The position numbers and the translations under genes were made by a program. A stretch of DNA of 49,536 nucleotides from a virus, in IMG/VR virus record IMGVR_UViG_3300034092_003812, positions 1 to 49,536 of that record. One strand, written 5' to 3'. Every line of letters starts with the position of its first letter. Within the stretch, counting starts at the first letter, position 1. Positions 1 through 7,561 of the stretch are shown here, piece by piece. Under the pieces are notes generated by a model that was not told where the DNA came from, searched no databases, and saw only the letters and a program-made list of their open reading frames with translations.

Positions 1-340
1 ATATGGCATTTCTATCAGCTTGATTATCAAATTTAATATCTTCAATAGAGATATTTGGAAAAAATTGAGATACACCATCTCTTACTAAAAATTCAAGAGA
101 ATCTAATGTTCCTTGATTAGCTTGTTCAAACAATAAAGCCCTTATACCTAAACCAAAATTAGGTGCAAATACTAATTCTCCTGGATTAATAAGAATATAG
201 TTAATAAGGTTGGCCTTGATTTGGTCTGCTGTTGTGTAAGTTGGATTGAATACTCCATTAACATCAAAATTTAGATCAAATCCAATTTGAACATTATTGC
301 CTATATCTAGAGGAAACTTATATGGAATTTGTTGTGCCAT
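1..340 (-). CDS. Baseplate wedge protein, gp25/GPW-like (3' part beyond window)
   Basis: The reading frame runs from the ATG at 340 off the left edge of the window (113 codons seen). The middle of the protein, with the NPGELVFAPNFGLGIRALLF stretch at about residues 56-75, fits the gp25/GPW family (T4 gp25, P2 gpW, T6SS TssE), whose members form the baseplate wedge and carry a conserved PxFG-type motif. Its start overlaps the stop of the next upstream gene by 1 nt (TAATG), so the two are translationally coupled in a late baseplate operon. The C-terminus is not visible. Confidence 0.8.
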   Translation of the reverse strand, partial: MAQQIPYKFPLDIGNNVQIGFDLNFDVNGVFNPTYTTADQIKANLINYILINPGELVFAPNFGLGIRALLFEQANQGTLDSLEFLVRDGVSQFFPNISIEDIKFDNQADRNAI

Positions 341-684
341 TATGAGTTAAGTAATTTAGATATTTGGCTCATATCAACTTCACCAGGAGGTAAACTTCCT
401 TCAACTCCAGAGGCTGCGGACATTGGTCTATAAATATTACCAGTATTAAATTCTAGAGTATCTGAGGCACCTCTTGAAAATGGCATATCCATCATTCCCG
501 CATACTTGGAACGTAAGTCCTCTGTTGGCATTTTAGGAGATGAAGGATAATTCTGGTATGATTGCTGTTCATTAATTGGGGAACGAGAGGTACGGATTGC
601 CTCCATTAAAATATCTTTAATTTCTTCTTTGATAGCTTCTCGAACTGATTCTTTGATGATTTTTTTTAGAGCGTCGATTTTCAT
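340..684 (-). CDS. Small late protein with charged helical N-terminus
   Basis: 114 residues, not recognised. Residues 1-30 are a lysine/glutamate-rich amphipathic helix (KIIKESVREAIKEEI) that resembles the leader found on the array at 19.9-21.8 kb; the rest is polar, low in structure and rich in Pro, Ser and Met. A late-type promoter motif lies directly upstream at 685-702. It sits between baseplate genes, so it may be a minor virion or assembly protein. The function is unknown. Confidence 0.75.
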   Translation of the reverse strand: MKIDALKKIIKESVREAIKEEIKDILMEAIRTSRSPINEQQSYQNYPSSPKMPTEDLRSKYAGMMDMPFSRGASDTLEFNTGNIYRPMSAASGVEGSLPPGEVDMSQISKLLNS

Positions 685-702
685 TTTATTATAAGTATTT
701 AA
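685..702 (-). promoter_or_regulatory. Late-type promoter motif
   Basis: On the minus strand this reads TAAATACTTATAATAAA just before the ATG at 684. It matches the TATAATAAA element found upstream of other late genes in this window and resembles the T4 late promoter TATAAATA. Confidence 0.45.
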
Positions 703-1733
703 GAGTTAAAAACAATTTGATCTATTTTAAATTTTATTTCATCCACTAACACTTGTGTTGAAGAACTATATGAGTATGGTCCGAATATAGAATTACTTGG
801 ATTGGCAGCCAAAGATGCTCTAATTCTTCTTCTAGGGAAAGAAAATGAGTTTGAGGGATCATACTCGGTAGTTAAGAGATATCCTTTATAAAATATAGGA
901 GCATTTGAATTAGGATCTAAGTCTCCATCAATCTGTGATATAATTGGGGTAGTTAATGACTTTCGGATATTGGAGGTAGTCTCTAGAGCTACCCTGTCAA
1001 TATCTTGTTGAGTGGCATTAGGGCCTACATCTAATAATGTTTTAATAAAGGTAATAATACTAGTAGCTCTATCAAATATAGGATCAAAAGTAGAAACTTT
1101 TTCAAGAGCAGTATTTAATATACCGTTTATTTGTTCAATATTAGGAGGGATTACACTTAATGGACCTTCAATTTTATCCAAAAATATTTTAGCCTCACTT
1201 AAAGCATCAGAAAAACCAATCACTATATTGGCTGGAAGACCAACACCTGGAGGTGCGGCCAATGGTAAAGGAATAGCTTTAAGTGTAGTAATACTAGTAT
1301 TCACTAATGATACAATATTACCTATTGAGTCACTTATACCTTCCAATGTGTTGATAGGTCCCGTTATAGTGCTTAGAGCCTCTTGTATAGTATTTTTTTG
1401 GTCTATTACAGTATTAAGAGTACTTTCAACTGTATCTAGAGTTTCTCTTGTTTGTATTTTTACATTATCTGGGATTGCAGGTACTTGAGATAATAAACTT
1501 GGTGATAATAAGTCTGAAGGGGAAATATTTGGGGAGGAGATATTAGGGAGAGTTCCTCCTCCTAAAAGAATATCTTTGGTTGAGAATGGGAGTGGAATTG
1601 GAATTTGGTTATCCACTTGCTGTGATACTATATCAATAGCCTTTTCTCTCAATACATCCAATGCTCTTTCAAGTTTGATACCTTCTTTGGCAGCACTAAC
1701 TGCTTGACTTGTTATGATTTTATCAAAAGCCAT
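699..1733 (-). CDS. Probable baseplate or tail structural protein
   Basis: 344 residues, not assigned to a family. Residues 1-45 are helical; residues 90-240 are a long run of Ile/Leu/Thr/Asn-rich helical repeats of coiled-coil character (STLNTVIDQ, ISDSIGNIVSLVNT); the C-terminal 80 residues look like a beta domain (FYKGYLLTTEYD, SIFGPYSYSSS). It overlaps its upstream neighbour by 1 nt and sits between the spike-like protein and the gp25-like protein, so a baseplate hub or wedge role is likely. This is context only. Confidence 0.75.
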   Translation of the reverse strand: MAFDKIITSQAVSAAKEGIKLERALDVLREKAIDIVSQQVDNQIPIPLPFSTKDILLGGGTLPNISSPNISPSDLLSPSLLSQVPAIPDNVKIQTRETLDTVESTLNTVIDQKNTIQEALSTITGPINTLEGISDSIGNIVSLVNTSITTLKAIPLPLAAPPGVGLPANIVIGFSDALSEAKIFLDKIEGPLSVIPPNIEQINGILNTALEKVSTFDPIFDRATSIITFIKTLLDVGPNATQQDIDRVALETTSNIRKSLTTPIISQIDGDLDPNSNAPIFYKGYLLTTEYDPSNSFSFPRRRIRASLAANPSNSIFGPYSYSSSTQVLVDEIKFKIDQIVFNS

Positions 1734-2965
1734 TACTTGGTTTTACTAATTTTAGATTTATATTTCTCTATTCTATTTATCATATCTTGGGCTGAGGCTT
1801 CTACCCTAACAGCAGGGATAGGTATATTAGCGTTAGGTACATTTGGGACAGGAGTTCCTATTGGAGTTTGTAGAGCTTGACTTAATAAGATAATATTTTT
1901 CAATAAACTAGATAAATCTGTCAAGAATGTCTCTCCCAATATAATAGGTTCAGTAGCATTCAAATCTCCTAATCTAATATCTGGACTTTGGACTATAGTT
2001 TGTGGGGCATCAATATTGACTGACTCTCTAGCATTTAAACTTATAGTTTTCTGGGATGAGAGTAAGATAGAGTCTACTTTAGTGTTAAATAATAAACGAT
2101 CAGAATTTATGATGACTTGTTTACCTTGATACTCAGATGGAGACTGTGGTTTAATTTTGTATGAGGTATAATTTTTACTAGAGACCTCTATTGGAATTTT
2201 TTGATTTGAGGTTAAGTATATACTAGTTTGATCTTTATTTATATCCTCTAATTGTGGTACCCAAGGATCTCTTCCATCATCATGTTGACCATTTCTTATA
2301 ATAATAATTGGGTCACCATCTTCTCCGACAGTGGACCATAAGTTTGAAGTATTGGGACGTAAAACTGTAGAACCAAATCTGATGCTATTTCCCCACCTCC
2401 CCTCATATATAATATCTCCTTCATAAGGTAAAAGAGATTTTATATCTAATTTTTCTTTAAATGTATTACCTAATTTAATTTCAGTAGAACCATCTGTTAC
2501 TTTACGGACACTTCCTCCATCAACCTGTTGATAATCTTTTTGTTGAGATTCAGGTAATGTACTATCAATAAAAGGAGGGTAGCCATTATGGTGGATACTA
2601 TTCCATAAATTAATTGGTTGGAAATAATAATATTGAACTGCGCTGGTACTTTCACCAATTCCTGTATTAGGTAGTGCTATTATATAGACTATTTCTTCTA
2701 ATAACGGGAAATTTTTCTGGTTAGGAAATAATGGTAAAGCAAAATTATCATTGTTTATATCTCCTGTAGGAGTAGGGGCATTAATGTCTGACCAAAATAT
2801 TCCACCTAATGATGCCCATTCTCCCCTGCTTGAAAATCCTAAAGAATTTTGGTCTAGAATTATAGATTTAACTCTAACTGATTGAATGTTTATCCCTCCA
2901 CCTGAGGATAAGGCAGATAAATTAGGTGATCCTGATAGTTGGTTGGCTTTTTGTCTTAATGCCAT
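1733..2965 (-). CDS. Putative baseplate spike protein (gp5/VgrG-like)
   Basis: 410 residues. The N-terminal 120 residues contain beta-rich segments (PLLEEIVYIIALPN) like OB-fold spike domains. The middle carries a GRWGNSIRFGSTV motif. Residues 280-345 have the short repeated beta pattern typical of trimeric spike needles (INSDRLLFNTKVDSILLSSQ, then ISLNARESVNIDAP). A C-terminal helical tail follows. Proteins with this layout form the central baseplate spike that pierces the host envelope. Overlap with both neighbours shows one operon. The family call is by pattern only. Confidence 0.6.
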   Translation of the reverse strand: MALRQKANQLSGSPNLSALSSGGGINIQSVRVKSIILDQNSLGFSSRGEWASLGGIFWSDINAPTPTGDINNDNFALPLFPNQKNFPLLEEIVYIIALPNTGIGESTSAVQYYYFQPINLWNSIHHNGYPPFIDSTLPESQQKDYQQVDGGSVRKVTDGSTEIKLGNTFKEKLDIKSLLPYEGDIIYEGRWGNSIRFGSTVLRPNTSNLWSTVGEDGDPIIIIRNGQHDDGRDPWVPQLEDINKDQTSIYLTSNQKIPIEVSSKNYTSYKIKPQSPSEYQGKQVIINSDRLLFNTKVDSILLSSQKTISLNARESVNIDAPQTIVQSPDIRLGDLNATEPIILGETFLTDLSSLLKNIILLSQALQTPIGTPVPNVPNANIPIPAVRVEASAQDMINRIEKYKSKISKTK

Positions 2966-3321
2966 TACTTATCATCTAATGGTTTATTTAGTTGGTCTAG
3001 TTGGGCCATCAATTCTTCTCGTTCAGCATCAGTAATAGTTAAACCATCACCTCCACCTCCATTGCTTTCTTGATTATTGAATATACGTTGAATGATAGTG
3101 GCCATTTTAAGTAGGTGTTCATCATTCTTAACTCCAATTTCAAGATAATTAGCTATAAGAGGAACTATAACAGTGGCATCACTCACATCATTGACTAAAT
3201 CCTTTAGTTCACGAACTAGACCCGCTATAGTTTTTTCTTTTTTCTTTTGATTTTCATATATCTCAGATAGTAAATCTGAGAATTTTTTATCACCGAATAT
3301 ATTTTTATCTAAAGATCCCAT
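2965..3321 (-). CDS. Small acidic helical protein, unknown
   Basis: 118 residues, mostly alpha-helical and charged, with a Gly-rich linker (NGGGGDG) near residue 93 and a short acidic C-terminal helix. No family recognised. It is the first gene of the baseplate cluster 1-3321, is joined to the spike gene by a 1-nt overlap, and has a late-type promoter motif just upstream. It may be a tail assembly factor. Confidence 0.75.
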   Translation of the reverse strand: MGSLDKNIFGDKKFSDLLSEIYENQKKKEKTIAGLVRELKDLVNDVSDATVIVPLIANYLEIGVKNDEHLLKMATIIQRIFNNQESNGGGGDGLTITDAEREELMAQLDQLNKPLDDK

Positions 3322-3342
3322 AATATTTTATTATATATATGG
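3322..3342 (-). promoter_or_regulatory. Late-type promoter motif
   Basis: Minus strand CCATATATATAATAAAATAT immediately before the ATG at 3321. It is one of about ten copies of the (CATATN)TATAATAAA element in front of late genes here. Confidence 0.5.
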
Positions 3343-4074
3343 TTACTCTACAAATCTAATATAACCGTTGTCAATATAAAATTGATACTCAGGACGAAAA
3401 TGGTCATATATTTTATTGACCACTTGAGTTATTTTAGGAGTTTTAACATCCACCATCTCCTTTATATAAATATACAATGCTTTTTTATGAAATATATTTA
3501 TATTTTCTCGTTTACGGAATAATTCTAAAACTGCATCTGCTATCTTAGCATCATCCTTTGCTGGGTGGAATTGATATATGCGGTCAGTATAATATTGAGT
3601 AAAGGCGTCAATAAAGAAGGATAAATTATCTTCATCATCTGAAAATTCAAATATATCATCTTCACTTAATTTATCTAGATTATCTTTGTTAGATGATACT
3701 TTATAATCTTTTTCATAGCTAATGACTTCACTAATAGGAGTGGAAGTAATTTTTTTCTTATAATTTTTCCTATTATATATAATTAACCACCTTAAGGCTA
3801 TAGTCCCAAAATAAGAATAAGCTTTTTTACCTAATGTAGGATCAAACTTATGAATTTTACTTAACAAAAATATAATAACTTCATGCTGGAGATGTTCTAG
3901 ATCATCAACATCAGTATTCCTAATTTTATAAGTATGAATTAGATTTTGAGTTAGTTTGAAAAAAGCATAATGTATTTTTTTATTATATAGTCTGCTTTTC
4001 TCCTCAGGGTCAGTTAATGTATTATATAGGATAATAGCGTTTTCAGTTTCTTCTGTGAAATAACGTTTACCCAT
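3343..4074 (-). CDS. Late sigma factor, T4 gp55-like
   Basis: 243 residues. Residues 55-105 carry a sigma region 2-like core: DDLEHLQHEVIIFLLSKI, then FDPTLGKKAYSYFGTIALRW, followed by a basic NRKNYKKK patch. This matches the divergent sigma-70 group that includes T4 gp55, which directs host RNA polymerase to late promoters once bound to the sliding clamp. The acidic central segment (about 130-150) and the lack of a clear region 4 also fit gp55. Repeated TATAATAAA/TATAAATA motifs upstream of structural genes are its likely targets. A divergent host-like sigma is the alternative. Confidence 0.75.
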   Translation of the reverse strand: MGKRYFTEETENAIILYNTLTDPEEKSRLYNKKIHYAFFKLTQNLIHTYKIRNTDVDDLEHLQHEVIIFLLSKIHKFDPTLGKKAYSYFGTIALRWLIIYNRKNYKKKITSTPISEVISYEKDYKVSSNKDNLDKLSEDDIFEFSDDEDNLSFFIDAFTQYYTDRIYQFHPAKDDAKIADAVLELFRKRENINIFHKKALYIYIKEMVDVKTPKITQVVNKIYDHFRPEYQFYIDNGYIRFVE

Positions 4075-4077
4075 AAT

Positions 4078-4365
4078 TTAGAATTTTTTTAACTGGAATT
4101 CATTCAAGATATTTTGGATTTTCTGAAGATTAGTAAAGAAAAATCCTACCTCATCATCAGACTTAAATACCCCTCTTTCATCCAGTTTTTTTAGTTTAGT
4201 GTCTGAAATCTCAATAGCTCGAGATAACTGGTCTAGGTAGTTTAAATACCCAGCCAGTATATCCTCTTGCTTTTCATTTTTTCGTAATAAGTTATATGTG
4301 GTAAAACCTAATATAACTGTTAATATTCCAAAGAAAATAGCTAATGAAGTAAGTAATATTATCAT
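4078..4365 (-). CDS. Small membrane-anchored coiled-coil protein
   Basis: 95 residues. Residues 1-27 form one hydrophobic membrane segment (IILLTSLAIFFGILTVILGF); the rest is a charged helix likely to form a coiled coil on the cytoplasmic side. It overlaps the HD gene by 4 nt and ends 4 nt before the gp55-like gene, so it is in the same operon. Function unknown. Confidence 0.7.
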   Translation of the reverse strand: MIILLTSLAIFFGILTVILGFTTYNLLRKNEKQEDILAGYLNYLDQLSRAIEISDTKLKKLDERGVFKSDDEVGFFFTNLQKIQNILNEFQLKKF

Positions 4366-5150
4366 AAGTCGTCTAACATATTTTTTAGGCTATTACTCTT
4401 AATGGAGCCTAGAGCCTTGGTTTGTTTTGATGCTGATTTTTTAGAATTAGAATCTAACACAAATGATGTTTTTTTAGGCTTTTCTTCCTTTTGATCATTT
4501 TTTAATTTAGGTAACCATTCTTTCTCAAATTCAATTCGAGCAGCCATTAAATCAGCTTGATGTAAAATAAATGGAAGCGCAGTACGTGGTTTTTGCTCTG
4601 GCATAAATGTATGAAGATATTTCTTGTTAGCTTCATCATATAAACCATCATGGGTTTGAATGGCTAACATTTCATTAAATGAATATCTAATACCATGAGC
4701 CTGGAGTAAATATAAACCGCGGTCAGGGACTGAGGCAAAAGGTACTTTAGAATTAAACATGTAATCTTCTCCTAGTTTTTCCTTCCTCCAATTATCAGTC
4801 TGAGGAATATAAGCTTCATTATCCTCGTCTCCCATTTTTCCCAAGTCATGATTAATGGCTGAGAATACGAGTTCTTCAACAGTAAATGTTGTAATATCAG
4901 CTCCCATATCGGCCCACAAATCATATAATTTAAGAGCACATCCAACAACACGGTTCACATGTTCAATATATCCTCCAGGAAAAGCATTATGATACTCTTT
5001 CTTATGAGCCGCAGGCATTAAGATTAATCGGTCCTGGTATTGGTTATAGAAATCAAGTAGAGCCTGTTTTCTGTCTCCTTCAATCCAGTTCTCAATATTA
5101 CTAGTAAACTGATCCCAGTTTTCTTTAATTTGTTCAGCAGTTAATTGCAT
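4362..5150 (-). CDS. HD-domain phosphohydrolase / exonuclease-like protein
   Basis: 262 residues. The HD signature is visible: FPGGYIEHVNRV (about 53-64), NHDLGK (about 99-104), a later QTHDG, and LHQADLMAARIE near 197-208, matching the metal-binding H...HD...H...D pattern. The GGYIEHV context is most like the YhaM/3'-5' exoribonuclease and related nucleotidase subgroup of HD proteins. A lysine/serine-rich tail follows (residues 215-262). It lies directly upstream of the late sigma gene. The substrate, RNA ends or a nucleotide, cannot be decided from sequence. Confidence 0.75.
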   Translation of the reverse strand: MQLTAEQIKENWDQFTSNIENWIEGDRKQALLDFYNQYQDRLILMPAAHKKEYHNAFPGGYIEHVNRVVGCALKLYDLWADMGADITTFTVEELVFSAINHDLGKMGDEDNEAYIPQTDNWRKEKLGEDYMFNSKVPFASVPDRGLYLLQAHGIRYSFNEMLAIQTHDGLYDEANKKYLHTFMPEQKPRTALPFILHQADLMAARIEFEKEWLPKLKNDQKEEKPKKTSFVLDSNSKKSASKQTKALGSIKSNSLKNMLDDL

Positions 5151-5153
5151 AGT

Positions 5154-5354
5154 TTATCTAATTGGATTAATTTCATTAGCATTCATATCTTCACGTTCAA
5201 TCATAGACTTAACTTCAGAAATCATGTTTTCTACTAATTCAATTTCTTTCTTGTAGTTGTCTACCGATTCTCCTCGGTTCAGATAGAATTTCATTTTCTT
5301 CATCGAGTTATCGATGCGTTCCAGTTGTCTCAGAATCATTTCTCTGTTTCTCAT
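5154..5354 (-). CDS. Small helical protein, unknown
   Basis: 66 residues, entirely helical and charged (MILRQLERIDNSMKKMKFYL...), likely a coiled coil. It is the first gene after the promoter at 5396-5427 and lies 3 nt before the HD gene, so it opens the operon that ends with the gp55-like gene. No function can be assigned. Confidence 0.7.
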   Translation of the reverse strand: MRNREMILRQLERIDNSMKKMKFYLNRGESVDNYKKEIELVENMISEVKSMIEREDMNANEINPIR

Positions 5355-5395
5355 ATGTTTTAGTTTTAATTAGTTACTTATTAACACCCGTATCT

Positions 5396-5427
5396 ATACG
5401 ATACATAAAGGATTTTAGGAGGCCAAA
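5396..5427 (-). promoter_or_regulatory. Bacteroidota-type promoter (variant)
   Basis: Minus strand TTTGGCCTCC, about 20 nt, TATCGTATA. The -33 TTTGGC box matches the family of early promoters in this window while the -7 box departs from TATATTTA. It lies in the 200-nt gap 5355-5557 and would drive 5354-3343. A second AT-rich late-like element (CATATATATAAAAG) sits near 5490-5505 in the same gap. Confidence 0.5.
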
Positions 5428-5557
5428 TATTTTAAGACTTTTTAAGACCTTTCTGTTATAACATAGATTAAGTGGGTAAATAAACGGTCTTTTATATATA
5501 TGGCGTAGTATATGTTTTTATATAGGTAATGGGTAATATAGTTGTTTTTGCGGGAAT

Positions 5558-6010
5558 TTAACGGCACTGATAGTCGGCTGCCTTAGTAGCTATCTGGTTA
5601 TGTGGTTTGATATTGGCTTTGTATCCTAAAGATTCAGCCCACCCCTTTACAGCAGATACTAGTTTTTGGCTAAAATATTTTTTATCATCATTATAGTCAA
5701 AGTCTAGTTCTACTTTTAAGCTTGGAATTTTAGTAGTAAGCCATTCGGCTGTCTCTATAGTGAGTTCAGCTTCTCTAAACAGTTTAGTAAAACGATCCTT
5801 GATACGTGGAACCTTTTCTTTATGGTAGATGTAATGAACACCTCTAGTACCAAAGCGGTATGCGATGGCAATAGCGTAATAAGTGTATTCGCTCCTATTT
5901 TGGGAATCAGTTCCAATATGGATTTCAGTATGAGGATTATCCTCTAAAATTTTGATAGTATGATTAACTACATCAACCCTATCTCCATCACATTTTTTAA
6001 AATTTTTCAT
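5558..6010 (-). CDS. RNase H-like protein, YkuK/DUF458 family
   Basis: 150 residues from the ATG at 6010 (MKNFKKCDG); a longer frame would run through the promoter, so the shorter start is preferred. HIGTDSQN near residues 31-38 supplies the first acidic residue of an RNase H-like fold, VELDFDYNDDKKYFSQKLV the second, and the final NQIATKAADYQ the last. This order (GTDSQ..., D.N..., ...KAAD) is that of the YkuK/DUF458 family of RNase H-like nucleases. It lies between a promoter and the end of the first tRNA cluster, so a role in RNA turnover or tRNA-region RNA processing is possible but not shown. Confidence 0.75.
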   Translation of the reverse strand: MKNFKKCDGDRVDVVNHTIKILEDNPHTEIHIGTDSQNRSEYTYYAIAIAYRFGTRGVHYIYHKEKVPRIKDRFTKLFREAELTIETAEWLTTKIPSLKVELDFDYNDDKKYFSQKLVSAVKGWAESLGYKANIKPHNQIATKAADYQCR

Positions 6011-6014
6011 GATG

Positions 6015-6045
6015 TAAATATATAAAGACATATTGAAATAGCCAA
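6015..6045 (-). promoter_or_regulatory. Early promoter for the YkuK-like gene
   Basis: Minus strand CTTGGCTATTT...TATATTTA, a one-base variant of the common TTTGGC...TATATTTA promoter. It starts directly after the 3' end of tRNA-Ser and ends 4 nt before the start codon at 6010, so the transcript would be nearly leaderless. Confidence 0.5.
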
Positions 6046-6047
6046 GC

Positions 6048-6130
6048 GGAAGACACTGGGATCGAACCAGATACCCTAAGGTACACATTGCTTAGCAGGC
6101 AAGCCCTCTCGCCGTTGAGGATTATCTTCC
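6048..6130 (-). tRNA. tRNA-Ser(GCT)
   Basis: Class II tRNA: acceptor GGAAGAT/GTCTTCC, anticodon arm TTGC-CTGCTAA-GCAA, long variable arm TGTGTACC...GGTAT, T-arm CTGGTTCGATCCCAG. Anticodon GCT reads AGC/AGT. CCA is not encoded. Confidence 0.92.
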
Positions 6131-6138
6131 ATTAAAGT

Positions 6139-6211
6139 GTGTCTATTGGGATTCGAACCCAAACTTCAAGAATCACAATCTAGCGTGCTAAACCATTAAC
6201 ACTATAGACAC
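6139..6211 (-). tRNA. tRNA-His(GTG)
   Basis: Acceptor GTGTCTA/TAGACAC, anticodon loop TTGTGAT (GTG), T-arm TTGGGTTCGAATCCCAA. One mismatch in the anticodon stem. Confidence 0.88.
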
Positions 6212-6214
6212 CGC

Positions 6215-6298
6215 GGAGAATGTAGGATTCGAACCTACGGTACCTTTCGGTACGCTGCATTTCAAGTGCAGTGCATTCGACCACTCTGCCAATTCTCC
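6215..6298 (-). tRNA. tRNA-Ser(TGA)
   Basis: Class II: acceptor GGAGAAT/ATTCTCC, anticodon arm CTGCA-CTTGAAA-TGCAG (TGA), variable arm GTACCGAAAGGTAC with a GAAA tetraloop, T-arm GTAGGTTCGAATCCTAC. Confidence 0.95.
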
Positions 6299-6302
6299 AT
6301 AG

Positions 6303-6374
6303 TTGTCCCCCAAGGATTCGAACCTCGATTAGATGGACCAAAACCATCTGTCCTGCCATTAGACGAGGGGACAA
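6303..6374 (-). tRNA. tRNA-Gln(TTG)
   Basis: Acceptor TTGTCCC/GGGACAA, anticodon arm GATGG-TTTTGGT-CCATC (TTG), T-arm CGAGGTTCGAATCCTTG. Confidence 0.93.
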
Positions 6375-6406
6375 TAAAAATACATCAGTGGTTTATAGCG
6401 GGTTAA

Positions 6407-6733
6407 TTATCCGTTAATTTGTTGTTTTACTCCTTTAGGGGAATATTTAGCATCTAATTTGTCTACTCGAGAATCAATATATGACTGAAGTTCTTCCATT
6501 TTCCTACGAATTTCCTCGGATGCACGCCATTTTGATTCATCATCTCTGTCTATACGTCTATTGATAGACTCAAATTCTCTCCACATGCCTCTTTGAATTT
6601 CTTCTATTTCACGATGGAGATTGTTGATTTGTTTTTGTGATTGGTTATGTCTAACAATACCATACACAGCTACTACGGTTAGGACTACAGTAACTACTGA
6701 TAGCATTCCTAAGATAAAATAAAGTGTTTCCAT
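6407..6733 (-). CDS. Small membrane-anchored coiled-coil protein
   Basis: 108 residues. Residues 3-27 are a single membrane segment (YFILGMLSVVTVVLTVVAVYG); residues 30-95 are a charged coiled coil (LHREIEEIQRGMWREFESIN). It lies inside the tRNA cluster and is the only protein gene between tRNA-Gln and tRNA-Gly. Architecture resembles the 4078-4365 protein, without clear sequence identity. Function unknown. Confidence 0.75.
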   Translation of the reverse strand: METLYFILGMLSVVTVVLTVVAVYGIVRHNQSQKQINNLHREIEEIQRGMWREFESINRRIDRDDESKWRASEEIRRKMEELQSYIDSRVDKLDAKYSPKGVKQQING

Positions 6734-6776
6734 AATTTTTAAGTGTTAAATTGCCAAAACCACTGATGTATTTAGA

Positions 6777-6848
6777 GCATTAAACAGGACTCGAACCTGC
6801 AACCCTCGACTTGGAAGGACGATGCTCTACCAATTGAGCTATTACTGC
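6777..6848 (-). tRNA. tRNA-Gly(TCC)
   Basis: Anticodon loop CTTCCAA (TCC), canonical D-arm AGCTCAATTGGTAGAGC, T-arm GCAGGTTCGAGTCCTGT. The acceptor GCAGTAA/TTAATGC carries one G-A mismatch. Confidence 0.88.
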
Positions 6849-6857
6849 TTATGTTGT

Positions 6858-6930
6858 GGACCGTATCGGAGTCGAACCGATGACCTCCTGCGTGCAAGGC
6901 AGGCGCTCTAGCCAGCTGAGCTAACAGCCC
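6858..6930 (-). tRNA. tRNA-Ala(TGC)
   Basis: Acceptor GGGCTGT/ACGGTCC with the G3-U70 wobble that identifies alanine tRNA; anticodon arm CCTGC-CTTGCAC-GCAGG (TGC); T-arm ATCGGTTCGACTCCGAT. Confidence 0.94.
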
Positions 6931-6940
6931 AAAATTAAGT

Positions 6941-7012
6941 CGAGGTGGCCAGGTTCGAACTGACGACCTCCTGGTCCCAAACCAGGCGCGCTACCAACTG
7001 CGCTACACCTCG
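6941..7012 (-). tRNA. tRNA-Pro(TGG)
   Basis: Acceptor CGAGGTG/CACCTCG, anticodon arm CCTGG-TTTGGGA-CCAGG (TGG). The T-arm GTCAGTTCGAACCTGGC has mismatches but the TTCGAAC loop is intact. Confidence 0.9.
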
Positions 7013-7016
7013 TAGT

Positions 7017-7089
7017 AGTAATGATAAGATTCGAACTTATGACCTTCTGAATATCAGTCAGATGCTCTAACCAACTGAGCTACACTACT
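7017..7089 (-). tRNA. tRNA-Ile(GAT)
   Basis: Acceptor AGTAGTG/CATTACT, anticodon arm TCTGA-CTGATAT-TCAGA (GAT), T-arm ATAAGTTCGAATCTTAT. Confidence 0.93.
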
Positions 7090-7097
7090 ATATTTGC

Positions 7098-7159
7098 ACG
7101 CCTGGATAGATTCGAACTACCGACCTTTGGTTTTGGAGACCACTGCTCTACAGACGCGT
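7098..7159 (-). tRNA. tRNA-Trp(CCA), D-arm truncated
   Basis: The anticodon arm TGGT-CTCCAAA-ACCA (CCA) and the T-arm GGTAGTTCGAATCTATC are good, but only about 62 nt are present. The 5' half reads ACGCGTCTGTAGAGCAG where a full tRNA would hold a complete acceptor strand and an AGCTCA...GAGC D-arm. About 11 nt of the D-arm appear deleted. It may be a pseudogene or a functional D-armless tRNA. Confidence 0.7.
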
Positions 7160-7171
7160 ATAAATAAAAGT

Positions 7172-7244
7172 GGGCCTTGTTGGGCTTGAACCAACGACCC
7201 TCTGATTATGAGTCAGATGCTCTAACCAACTGAGCTAAAGGCCC
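7172..7244 (-). tRNA. tRNA-Met(CAT), elongator type
   Basis: Acceptor GGGCCTT/AAGGCCC, anticodon arm TCTGA-CTCATAA-TCAGA (CAT), T-arm GTTGGTTCAAGCCCAAC. Could instead be an Ile tRNA with lysidine at C34; sequence alone does not settle this. Confidence 0.88.
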
Positions 7245-7251
7245 TTATAGC

Positions 7252-7324
7252 GTTTCCTCTTGGGCTCGAACCAAGGACCCTCTGATTAACAGTCAGATGC
7301 TCTAACCAACTGAGCTAAGGAAAC
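7252..7324 (-). tRNA. tRNA-Asn(GTT)
   Basis: Acceptor GTTTCCT/AGGAAAC, anticodon arm TCTGA-CTGTTAA-TCAGA (GTT), T-arm CTTGGTTCGAGCCCAAG. Its D- and anticodon arms are almost identical to those of the Met and Ile genes beside it, suggesting duplication. Confidence 0.94.
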
Positions 7325-7332
7325 ATATTAGA

Positions 7333-7402
7333 GGTTCCAGTTAGATTCGAACTAACATAAATGGATTTGCAATCCACCACCTAGCCACTCGGATATGGAA
7401 CC
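7333..7402 (-). tRNA. tRNA-Cys(GCA)
   Basis: Acceptor GGTTCCA/TGGAACC, anticodon arm TGGA-TTGCAAA-TCCA (GCA), T-arm GTTAGTTCGAATCTAAC. Confidence 0.92.
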
Positions 7403-7408
7403 AAAAGT

Positions 7409-7480
7409 AGTACCTCCCAGGATCGAACTGGGGACGCTAGGCTCTTCAGGCCTACGCTCTACCATCTGAGCTAAGGTACT
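7409..7480 (-). tRNA. tRNA-Phe(GAA)
   Basis: Acceptor AGTACCT/AGGTACT, anticodon arm TAGGC-CTGAAGA-GCCTA (GAA), T-arm CCCAGTTCGATCCTGGG. Confidence 0.94.
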
Positions 7481-7488
7481 ATTTAAGC

Positions 7489-7561
7489 GTATCTGACAGG
7501 AGTCGAACCTATAACCTCCTGGTCCGTAGCCAGGTGCTCTATCCAATTGAGCTACAGATAC
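7489..7561 (-). tRNA. tRNA-Arg(ACG)
   Basis: Acceptor GTATCTG/CAGATAC, anticodon arm CCTGG-CTACGGA-CCAGG (ACG, read as ICG after deamination), T-arm ATAGGTTCGACTCCTGT. Confidence 0.93.

Noticed and set aside
1012-1488. Plus-strand frame inside the 699-1733 gene (and other plus-strand frames)
   Set aside because: Antisense shadow of a well-supported minus-strand gene; no promoter or leader on that strand.
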